Positions 44,829-54,055 of a stretch of 62,492 nucleotides of DNA are shown here, piece after piece; within the stretch, counting starts at the first letter, position 1; every line of letters starts with the position of its first letter. A program made the position numbers and the translations under genes. Source of the DNA: Folioceros fuciformis (lineage: Eukaryota > Anthocerotophyta > Anthocerotopsida > Anthocerotales); assembly GCA_049999805.1 (NCBI GenBank), contig JBNGIO010006342.1, positions 467,449 to 529,940 of the forward strand, in the 5' to 3' direction. The notes under the pieces were generated by a model, which made no database searches, was not told where the DNA came from, and worked only from the letters and a program-made list of their open reading frames with translations.

Positions 44829-46496
44829 TTACATTTCTCTTGGAACACTAGCAAGTGACTCTACGAGTAGCTTCCGAACCTCGTCCCCGCCACCTTCCCT
44901 TCCTTCCCCAGGTGGTGCCGGCGGTTCTTCTGTTGGATCATCCTCATCCGTGGGCCCTATCTCTTGCAGCATGCCTGCCACGTCTACGTCCTTAAATTGA
45001 ACTCTGATGTTGTGCAGAATGCAGCAGGCATACACTAGTTCAGGTATGAAGTCCAGTCTGTTGTTCACAGTGACTCCAACCAATGGAAAACTCTTCTTCA
45101 GGATAGCCAAGGTCTCTGTTATGAACTTTCGTGCCCTAGCAAGCTTCCGGTTGAAAATAGCTTGTGTTCTAGGCAGGGAGAGCACGACATCTCTCTCATT
45201 GACATCACTGGCGTAAGGCACCATGAGCCAGGGTAGCAAGGGGTATGCCGAATCTCCGACTATGTAGGGAGGAACTCGGGAGCCCGGTGACGAGTACTGG
45301 GCCAGGGGAAACATGTCAGCTGATGACGCATTGCCGGCATGTATGGTGTCGAGGACAGAGGACGCAATACCATGAATGGAGTTGACGATACCCAATGCCT
45401 GTCCGGTCGCATGGATGCTGCTCGTGGAGGAGGCATCACTTTCGTGCACAACAGCATTCAGCAGGGCAGTCATGGACGTGTCATCAATGTTGGAGACGTC
45501 ATCTGAGTCCATGGCTCTGGCCGTGCTATCAAATGCTTGCTCCCCTCCTCTTCCGTCACTGAAAAAAGAATGTAGAGAAGCCACGGTGGAGGAAGAGGAA
45601 GCATCGGCGCTGGCGTTGAGTACGTCACCACGCAAAGCCTTCTCATACAAGCCAGAGTCGCGCAGTATAGTACTATCCCGTACGGAACCCGGATACCCTA
45701 CAAATACGTCAGTGAACGTGTGATTGGAGTCGCAAACGGCTTGCATCTTGATCGAAAAGGTCTGCCGACTGTTGAGGTAATCTGTGGACCCGGGCTCACT
45801 GGGCTTGATAATATCCACATGGACCGTGTCCATGGCTCCAACGCAGTAGGGCAAGCCAGAAGCAGCTTGAAACCCAGCTGCCACCTTGTCTTGCAATGCC
45901 TGCCCTTCAGGCCACCTGATGGATCTTCCAAACACCTGATTGATAGCCCTAACGGTCTCCTTGACAATTTTGAAAGCCGACGATTTCCCGATCCCGAACT
46001 TCTCACTGATTTCCATCAAGGTTGCATCCCTGACAAGCCTGTACAGTGTGATAGCCACTCGGCAGTCCACCGACACAGCTTCCCTCCAATTGGTGTTCTG
46101 CTTAAAAATCACCGGCTCCAACTGATCACGAATCATGTCGAACGTGCTCCTGGACACACCCAGCATGTCACGCCACCTGTCCCGATTGTGGATGTCACGC
46201 AGGAAATTGTAATGATCGAACGAAGAGGATCGCGGCTTCACCCACCACCGTCCATCCAGTTCCAGTGCGTTGGCGGCGCAGATGGTGGACATGCTGGACA
46301 TGATGGAGGACATGACCACCATCACAGCCCCAGCATCCTCCTCCTCTTCCTTGGTCAGGCACCTGTTAGAGGAAGACGGCGCAAATCCCAGTCCGGGGAA
46401 AGAAATCAGCACGTGGTGGATTGCCAGGACCGTCTGGCCCAGAAGGAAGTGGAAGGACCTACCGCCCTTGGAATCCGCCTTGAATAGCGCCTCCAT
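44829..46496 (-). CDS. HARBI1/ALP1-like nuclease (PIF/Harbinger transposase-derived)
   Basis: Intact single-exon 555-aa frame from ATG 46496. N-terminal part: 'HNRDRWRDMLGVSRSTFDMI' then 'LYRLVRDATLMEISEKFGIG', the helix-turn-helix region of Harbinger transposases. DDE_Tnp_4 nuclease: first Asp in 'VGAMDTVHVDI', second in 'VGYPGSVRDSTIL', Glu in 'ARKFITETLAILKK', and the closing 'VYACCILHNIR'. All three catalytic positions are present. About 110 residues of Ser/Ala/Asp-rich sequence are inserted between the second Asp and 'VGDSAYPLLPWL'. No terminal inverted repeats or three-base target duplication was found nearby, and no partner Myb-like ORF. It is either a recent transposase copy or, more likely given intactness and lack of termini, a domesticated ALP1-type gene. 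Confidence 0.9.
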   Translation of the reverse strand: MEALFKADSKGGRSFHFLLGQTVLAIHHVLISFPGLGFAPSSSNRCLTKEEEEDAGAVMVVMSSIMSSMSTICAANALELDGRWWVKPRSSSFDHYNFLRDIHNRDRWRDMLGVSRSTFDMIRDQLEPVIFKQNTNWREAVSVDCRVAITLYRLVRDATLMEISEKFGIGKSSAFKIVKETVRAINQVFGRSIRWPEGQALQDKVAAGFQAASGLPYCVGAMDTVHVDIIKPSEPGSTDYLNSRQTFSIKMQAVCDSNHTFTDVFVGYPGSVRDSTILRDSGLYEKALRGDVLNASADASSSSTVASLHSFFSDGRGGEQAFDSTARAMDSDDVSNIDDTSMTALLNAVVHESDASSTSSIHATGQALGIVNSIHGIASSVLDTIHAGNASSADMFPLAQYSSPGSRVPPYIVGDSAYPLLPWLMVPYASDVNERDVVLSLPRTQAIFNRKLARARKFITETLAILKKSFPLVGVTVNNRLDFIPELVYACCILHNIRVQFKDVDVAGMLQEIGPTDEDDPTEEPPAPPGEGREGGGDEVRKLLVESLASVPREM

Positions 46497-46838
46497 CTGC
46501 CAAAGTCCCTGCTGAAGTTCTTGCTACACAAAGCTTAAATCCTGAGGGAGGAGGAAACCCGGGCGGGAACCTCGAGTTCGAACTTGCTGGGACGCATGCC
46601 GGATGACGCGAGGCACATGAAGCGTTTATGAGGGGCTCATCCCCTGTCCGCCATATCCCCGATAAATCGCAAGCTTGCACACTTGGCAAGTGGCCTACGA
46701 GATGATGAGATACGACGGCGGCTAGCGTCTTGCCGCGGCCCAACCTCTGAGCTCACAGCCTTCAAATGGCAGGGCCCCCTGCAGACAAAGACAAATGTTG
46801 TCTACACGGGGAGAGGCCTGGGACTGAAGAGCGTGCGC
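46497..46838. promoter_or_regulatory. Divergent spacer between HARBI1-like and SDR genes
   Basis: 342 bp separate the two start codons on opposite strands, so it may act as a bidirectional promoter. No specific element was identified; the role is inferred from geometry. Confidence 0.4.
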
Positions 46839-47974
46839 ATGGCGAGCCTGCGGTATCTGCTTAGATCTGGAGTGCAATCTGGCAGGAACTGCAGGCGAAT
46901 TGGATTAGCCCTTTCTCCGCTGCGGCATCTCCATAGCGCGGCCGCTGCGGGAGCTCCTGTTTCCGATGGCAAAGCTGACCAGGTGTCGGACANNNNNNNN
47001 NNNNNNNNNNNNNNNNNNNNNNNNNNNNNNNNNNNNNNNNNNNNNNNNNNNNNNNNNNNNNNNNNNNNNNNNNNNNNNNNNNNNNNNNNNNNCGTCACCG
47101 GAGGAGCGAGCGGGATAGGGGCGGCCACTGCCAGGCTGTTCGCGCTCCACGGAGCCAAGGTTGTGATAGCCGACATCCAAGAGCAGCTGGGAGAGCAGGT
47201 GGCAGCTGAGATCGGCAGCGCCAGATTTGTGCGATGTGATGTGACGGAGGAGAGGCAGATCGAGGCCGCTGTGGAGGCCGCGGTTTCCACCTACGGAGGG
47301 CTGGACGTGCTGCTCAACATCGCCGGCGTGTCGGGGAGCTTCCACAGCATCCAGAGCCTGGACGCCGACGTGTTCGACAGAGTGTGGGCCGCGAACGCGC
47401 GGGGGAGCGTGCTGGGAGTGAAGCACGCGGCGCGCGCCATGATTCCGGCTCGCCGAGGCTCCATCATCTGCATGGCGAGCGTGGCGGCTCTCATGGCCTT
47501 GCCAGGCAACATGAGCTACGCTGTGAGCAAGGCCGCGGTGACGGGGCTGGTGAAGTTTGCTGCTGGCGATCTCGACAGGTGAGTGAAGGACTCAGTCGAC
47601 TTCTATGTCGCAACCATAGCCTCTTGTTCCTTCCCTTCCGCATGCGCACGGAATCAGATTCCGAGGTTTGTTTTATCTACAGGTTCGGGATTCGTGTAAA
47701 CGGGATCGCGCCAATGACGCTGGCTTCGCCGCTCCTGCTCAATTACATGAGGGACCAGGTGAATCCGGAGCTGAGTATGAAGGAGTTGGAAGCGAAGCTG
47801 GCTGAGTACTGGGACTACAAGGGGCCCCCCTTGACAGCCAGCGATGTAGCGGAGGCGGCCTTGTTTCTCGCCTCAGACGAGGCCTCTTACGTTAGCGGCC
47901 ACACCCTTGTCCTCGACGGGGGCTACACCATCAAGAAGGGATGGAGTTTCAAAAAGATTTTCGGCCAACAATGA
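46839..47974 (+). CDS. Short-chain dehydrogenase/reductase (SDR110C-like), interrupted by assembly gap
   Basis: NAD(P)-dependent oxidoreductase of the plant group that includes xanthoxin dehydrogenase (ABA2) and secoisolariciresinol dehydrogenase; the substrate cannot be told. ATG 46839 opens an Arg/Ala-rich, acid-poor N-terminus (MASLRYLLRSG...) that looks like a mitochondrial or plastid transit peptide. A 100-N gap (46993-47092) removes the first strand of the Rossmann fold. After it: cofactor motif 'VTGGASGIG', 'CDVTEE', 'LLNIAGV' (NNAG-like), catalytic Ser in 'SIICMASVAAL', 'YAVSK' Tyr-Lys pair, then a GT-AG intron (47579-47682) and C-terminal 'GHTLVLDGGYTIKKGW'. An intron may lie within the gap. 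True length is unknown. Confidence 0.88.
46993..47092. other. Assembly gap (100 N) inside the SDR gene
   Basis: Exactly 100 N, a conventional placeholder, so the real missing length is unknown. Frame continuity across it is not evidence. Confidence 0.95.
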
Positions 47975-49287
47975 CTCGCCTATCGACACAAAATGTGAGC
48001 ATGTATTTTACATCACTTCTTTCTTCCTTGGCCACAGAAATGCTACTCCATGCATTCTGCCGCCATGACACTCGATTCAAAGCCTTATGTCCTAACTCAT
48101 TCCTATGGATAGGTCTTTTACATTCTTATGTAAAAGATCAATCCCTTGTATGTCAAGGAACTATATCAACATATTTTTACAAATCTATTAATATATTTAT
48201 TTTCTTATATTTTTATTTCTAGATTCACATGCTTATTGTATATAGGATTCTAGCCCATGGCCATGCTGTAGAAGGGACTTCATGTGGACGTATTTATGAA
48301 GTCTCTAAACTTTAGAAATTGGATGTCCTTTCGCTCAAAGACATTTCCGTTCTTTAACTCCATATTGATGGAGGAGTTTTGGAAGGGAAGGAAAGTCACT
48401 ATGATCAATTTTCCAATGGTTGAGTCTCAAGGAACAATTCTCCTAGATTCTTCCAGCTTTTACTTAAGCTCTTTGCCCATAGATTGTTCTAGCGTTTGCT
48501 CAAAGCTTTTTATAATAGATCCTTCTATGAGCAAACTTTTTACCTTCTAGCTTTCACTTGAGATCTCTGGCAATAGATACTTCTAGCTTTCAGTCGAAGT
48601 TCCATGCCCACATATCGAGCATGGAGGAAGGAACACTTGCACCATGCCAAAATTGCAAGCATTCGGAACTAGTGAGGTGAGTACCATTCCCACTCAAGAT
48701 GATCTAGAACTCTCTTTGCCTGCCTTCTTCAACCATGCCAAAGAAGCACTTTCTACTTTGAAGCGATGTGATGCCGACATTGGTGGAAACCAGTTGGCCT
48801 CTTCCCACATAGCTATAGGCATTGGCATCCAATTGTAGAGAACATTGGTATCCAATTGTAGAGAACATTGGTGTGGCGTAGGCAGGCAACAGGACACCAT
48901 GGTGGCACAGCTGATTTGACCCCAATGAAGTTGGAGCGATGGAAAGGATTAAGTTAAGGGTTAAAACTGAGTCCTAAGATGGTACTAGGTACATATTATA
49001 CGCTTCTTGTTTGGCTTATCTTACTTGGTGAAACTCAGACAGAAACAGGCCAGCAAAGACTGAAACATTCATCACCGGATAGCTCAGCCCCCACTACCTG
49101 CCACCCACTAACCAGGTATGCACCTAGTTTAGGAACGATTCTGGCTGGCAAGGTATCTTTTTTCCTCTGAATCATAGAAAACCCATCAACGGGAAGGTGA
49201 TGAGAGGTCCTAACACATCGGCACGGGCGTAATGCGTCACGTTCTCTAGCACGCACCAGCTCTGGACGCCGTTGCAGAGTCGCGAGC
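47975..49287. other. AT-rich intergenic region with degenerate repeats
   Basis: No gene. 48440-48610 contains several imperfect copies of a 'cttctagctttcact' type motif spaced about 45-60 bp. A 23-bp duplication lies at 48824-48869. The end should include the RTF2 promoter. Confidence 0.5.
48824..48869. repeat. 23-bp tandem duplication
   Basis: Units 48824-48846 and 48847-48869 differ at one base (ggcatcc / ggtatcc start). Confidence 0.9.
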
Positions 49288-51534
49288 ATGGGTTTGGATG
49301 GCGGCACCATCATTTCTAGGTCTGATGTATTGCGTGGATCTTCATGGCGGGTGGCCTCTCAGACGTCGCAGCAAAGATCTACTCGTGGAGGACAACTTTC
49401 CTCGGACTTTGTGGCGGCTAACAGCTCGGCCAACACGGATGATCCTGCTGCTTGTTGGAACGTCTGTTCTCTCACCGGCCTGCCTTTGAGGTGCGGTTAT
49501 TTGTCCCGACGAGATGCTAGGCTTACAGAGTCACCTGCAGTGACGGATTTTTTTCAGCGTTCATGCTTTCTTGGATACTTGAGGAGGTTCACCAATTGTC
49601 TATGTGATATGCAGGGAGCCCGTGATGGTCTGTCACCTTGGAAGATTGTAAGCAATCTCGCTCTCTCTCTCTCTTTTCCTTCTGTGATATGGAAATGATC
49701 TGTGTTGCAAGAATTCGACGCTCCTGGTGGCTCTGCACCGTGTGGACACTTTTTTTGGGTGCATGTCTATGGATATGAACGAGAGACAGGGTCGTGCCTT
49801 AGTTTCTCCAGTATCTGGTTACTCATGTGAGTCCATTTTAAGCATGAAGCCATGCCAAGATGAGGTGTGCCCAGCGCTTAGTCCAGTGAGCAGTTTGGTC
49901 AGCACCTCTTTCTCGAAGCGATTTCGTCACATCGTTGCGCCTGAAGTCATACAGGTGGCCATTTTCCAGTGGGTCAATTTAGTTCGTGCCTGCAATGAGG
50001 TCCGAAACTGTGGCGCAGGGAATCCCCTTAGCTTCTGCCGTTATGGTATCAGCAGCAGCATTCTCTTGGCACTGGAGTTTGTAACCTTATTATTGACAGG
50101 ACACGGAAATTTGCTGTACGGGTGGTCATTGTGGTCGGAGGGGATTAGCTGTATAGGTTTAGGAAATGAAAGCTGCCTGTGACAGTTCTCCCTTGCTGCA
50201 AAGTGTCAACATATGAGTCACTTGACTTCAGACGGAGGCAGGTCCGATTGCAGGTCTTAAGCATATGCATCTCGTGGATGGTTCATTCTTCAGGTATAAC
50301 AAGGAGAGTGTTCTGGAGTTCTTGCTGGCGAAGAATGAAATCTTTCTTGACAACAATGCAAAGGTTAGTCGTTTACTTGTGAAGATAAGTACCAGTCGTG
50401 TTACCCTTATTACATGATACAACATGAGCAAGTGGTGACTTCTCTCAAACGTCAAGTCGGCTAGTGGTTGTTACGTGAATGTATGTTTCGTCTACTGCAG
50501 TGGAGACACATGAATCGGGAGCAGTGGGAGGCAGACTATGGCCACATTCGGTCTCTTAAGGTGAGGCATAGTTGAGCTTGCTTTAAAACACACCGTAGCC
50601 AGGTGCTCTGTAACGTTCTTGATCGCACTCAAGGTTCACACGTCAGTTTTGTGAGCCAACTGACCCTGCACCTGGCTCAGGATGTGTTTGAGTTGCGATT
50701 TTGCAGGGACCCTAAAGCATCCACGAATGAGGAATCAACAGACAAAGACAAGGGACAGAGTCTCCTGCAATGGATTTGTCCACTGACTGGCTCCTCCTTC
50801 GCCAACAGGCATGAACTACGCTGTGGTTATTGCAATTCTGCTCACCAATTCGCTCGTCACGTTGCACAGTTGACGAGGATGCATCTGTCCCTCCTGCAGG
50901 TTATCAGCCATAAGGACTTGTGGGCATTTTTTCAACACCCAGACTCTCCAACAGGTCTGCCCCTGACTGTATGAAACGTGAATGGTCTTGGACTTCCAGA
51001 TAGTACATCCTCGGTTCGGGCAGGGAATGTTCAGAAAGTAGTACAGGGCTGCTGAGAATGATTTCCGCTTGCGCCTTGCATGGTAGGGGGAACCAGGTCA
51101 AATTCACAGCCCATGTTTTGCAGGTGAGGGATGGAAACTGTCCTCTTTGCAATATGGGTTACTCGGACGACGACGTAGTTTATCTACACGGCTCCGAAGA
51201 CGAGGTACGTAATGCGGGAAAGGGCGCAGCGACCCAACCCAGCCAGAAGCCATGTGCCATTCGCTGTCCTGACATCCCGAGCATTTACTCACATCCATGT
51301 GCCTACTTGTGATGCGGGGCAGAAGCAGACACTGTTGGACAGACTTCAAAAGCGTCGGAGCAACAGACAGAAAAAGGTTGCCATCGGATGCCAACGGATG
51401 GAATCTCTGTGTTGGAATGTGTGCTGAACGCTTTCTGTTGCGTGTGTGGTGTCAGTTGTATCGATTGAAGTTTGTGGTGTTTGGTGAAACAGGGCAGCAG
51501 CAAACGACCCAAGCTTGATGTGGCGCCTTCATAG
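49288..51534 (+). CDS. RTF2: RTF2 (replication termination factor 2-like)
   Basis: RTF2 proteins are nuclear, carry a RING-like zinc region, and act at stalled forks and in splicing. Placed exons: 49288-49490, 49615-49647, 50294-50363, 50501-50560, 50681-about 50838, a middle exon near 50900-50935, 51124-51204, 51323-51376, 51493-51534. Landmarks: 'MGLDGGTII' start, 'CSLTGLPLR|EPVMVCHLGRL|YNKESVLEFLLAKNEIFL', 'HMNREQWEADYGHIRSLKDV', 'WICPLTGSSF', 'VISHKDLWA', 'GNCPLCNMGYSDDDVVYLHG' and a basic tail 'SSKRPKLDVAPS'. Exon 2 is only 33 nt. Around 50838 and 50930 the donors that would give the expected protein are not GT, so those two junctions are unresolved. This could mean non-canonical splicing, a sequence error or damage. 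Confidence 0.85.
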
Positions 51535-52352
51535 ACGTAGACAGTCGGGCAAGTGGCACGTTCCGAACATCCGGACGCAATGGCTTCAACGGGCGTACGT
51601 AACCCGTCCTTTCCCCCTTGTTATCAGTGAGTGCCTTTTCGGACTCTTACCCGCCGCTCAGCCTTGATCTCCTGCAGCTTCAGCTGGAATCCTCGGACAT
51701 TCTCGAAATAGTAGGCTGCTTGCTTTCGTATGGACCGCCGCAAGATCCTAAAAAGCGCTGGAGAGCCGCTGTCATTTGCCGCATTGGCAGGCTCCCCGCA
51801 TTGGTCGCTAACTGCATGCCGAGATGACCAAGTCACGGGGATGGGGATGATCTTAGCTGTCTGTGGTATGGGTTGGATAGCCTCCTTGTCCCTTCTTTCT
51901 CTACATGATTCCATCTCACGCTTCCGATGAGAGTGAGGATAAGGCTCTGTTTCTCAGACCTCATATGATTCATAGGACTAGACCAACTCCCTTGCCGGAT
52001 GGGATGGAAGTGGGACGCAATTCTCGACGGGTATATCCTCACTGGTTTTGGTGTCTGAGCTTTTGGATAAAGCTTCGAAGACTGAGAGGAATCCACAGAG
52101 ATAAGGTCCAGCTGAAGTAGATGCTACGCGTCCCGAGCTGATTTTAATTTGATTTTGGATGGGCGTAGTGTTTGTTTCTTCGGAGCTGTTTAAATCCCAA
52201 AATTTTGAAATGGTTGGGACGCTAGCCGGTGTTCGCGGCGTGGTGGCCTGTAATGCAGTCGAGCAAAGAGTGAACGGGACTGGATACCTGTTGGGCTTGA
52301 TTACCGCGCGTCGACGTCTTTGGAATGCTTGGATAGCGTTGAAAAGGAGAGG
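51535..52352. other. Intergenic region between RTF2 and naphthoate synthase
   Basis: About 0.8 kb containing the RTF2 3' flank and the promoter and leader of the next gene. Short overlapping frames only; nothing recognised. Confidence 0.5.
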
Positions 52353-54055
52353 ATGGATCGGCGAGCTGCATTTCGGGTTGCAACAGTGTCGCACCATTTG
52401 GCGCCTTCCAGAAGGGATTTGGAGCTCCCTCCTCTGGAATCCCTGTCGCTAAGCAGCTGCGCCAGCACCTACAACAACAGCTATGGCCGGGTGCACGGGC
52501 AGGTGTCCTCCCAGCCCGTCGTCTGGGAGACGGTGGCCTTGCCTGGGCCGGAGCTCCAGGAAGTGGTGTACGAGAAGGCGGTGGGCGAGGGGATTGTCAA
52601 GGTAGGACAGCGGAATGCGGCGGAATGGAAGGGAAGAACGCTGCGTTGAATGGTCTGCAATTTTCTTGTGGGCTCGCTGGTTTGTGCAGATAACCATCAA
52701 CAGGCCGGAGAGGCGGAATGCGTTCACCCCGCTTACTGTGGCAGAGCTGGAGAGGTCGTTCTCTGCCGCTCGGGACGACCCGAAAGTGGGTGTCGTTATC
52801 CTCACCGGCAAGGTAGATGCTGCTCGGGGTTGGGATGGGATGGGATGGAGATGGTGTTCTAGTTTCCTCGCATTTCCTCACATGGGCTACGTTGTTGCAG
52901 GGCACGGAGGCGTTTTGCAGTGGAGGGGATCAGGCAGTTCGGGGGAAGCAGGGGTATGAAGGCCTCGGAGGGAGCGGGAGACTGAACGTGCTGGACTTGC
53001 AGGTACTATTCTCAAGGTGCAGTGGTTGGGACCGGGCCATGCCATGCCATGCGAATGAAGCCGTGACCTGCTTTCTTCGCAGGTTCAGATGAAACGGCTG
53101 CCCAAGCCCATCATCGCCATGGTGAGTGTCCCGTTGGTATGCGGAGTGGGAGCTCTGCAGCAGCAGCTGCCGCTGGGGGGCCTCATGGCTCATCTTCTCT
53201 TGGTTGTGCGTGGAATGGAACCCTAGGTGGCCGGGTATGCCGTCGGCGGTGGACACATTCTTCACATGGTTTCTGACCTCACAATTGCGGCTGACAATGC
53301 CGTGTTTGGCCAAACTGGCCCAAAGGTGATCACCGCCGCCATTCTACGCCCCTGGCAAGTGCTGTCGTCTGAATCTCCCTGCCACATCCTCACCACGTCG
53401 TCCTGCCCTGTCCCCTGCGCCTCCAGGTGGGAAGCTTCGATGCTGGGTATGGGTGCACGATGATGGCAAGACTGGTGAGACCCCTTTGCAGCCTGTGACA
53501 CGCATCCAATGCCCGCCCCCTATCCACACTTCGCACGCTTGTCCCAACAGGTAGGTCAGAAGAAAGCTCGGGAGATGTGGTTCCTGGCCAGGTTCTACGA
53601 CGCACAGGAGGCCAAGGAAATGGGCCTTGTCAACACCGTAGTTCCAGTAAGCCAACCTGTGCCCCCTCCCGTCCAAGCCTACCTTCATGCTGTGTGCTCA
53701 AACTCGCTCCTTCTTTCGCAGCTTGCAGAGTTGGAGCAAGAGACCGTGAAATGGTGCAGGGAGATCCTCCGCAACAGCCCGACTGCCGTCCGGGTTTGCA
53801 AGTCTGCCCTGAATGCTGCCGAGGATGGCCATGCAGGCCTGCAGGTACACGTTGGTGTTGCCCATCCCTCACATACTCGTGCCTCAAGCATGATCTTGCT
53901 CTAAGTTAACTGCCCACCTCCTGCTCTCGCACTCGCAGGAGCTGGCCGGGAATGCAACGCTGCTCTTCTACGGCTCCGAGGAAGGCCAGGAGGGAAGGAA
54001 CGCCTACATGGAAGGTCGAAGGCCTGACTTCTCTCGATTCCCCTGGCTGCCTTGA
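52353..54055 (+). CDS. menB: 1,4-dihydroxy-2-naphthoyl-CoA synthase (naphthoate synthase), peroxisomal
   Basis: Crotonase-fold enzyme that closes the naphthoquinone ring of phylloquinone by converting o-succinylbenzoyl-CoA to DHNA-CoA. Nine exons, every one a multiple of three: 52353-52601, 52690-52812, 52901-53002, 53083-53121, 53227-53325, 53427-53474, 53551-53646, 53722-53844, 53939-54055; 331 aa (plant enzymes about 335). Motifs: '[14 protein letters not shown]', '[10 protein letters not shown]' (oxyanion loop), '[20 protein letters not shown]', '[16 protein letters not shown]', '[15 protein letters not shown]', '[14 protein letters not shown]'. The N-terminus holds RVATVSHHL, a PTS2 nonapeptide (R[LIVQ]x5[HQ][LA]), as in the peroxisomal plant enzymes. 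Introns are about 75-110 bp. No damage. Confidence 0.97.

Noticed and set aside
45720-46487. 255-codon frame opposite the HARBI1-like gene
   Set aside because: Antisense shadow of a gene with clear domain content; no recognisable motif.
44500-46900. Terminal inverted repeats around the HARBI1-like gene
   Set aside because: No convincing inverted pair or TAA/TTA duplication was seen within the flanks.
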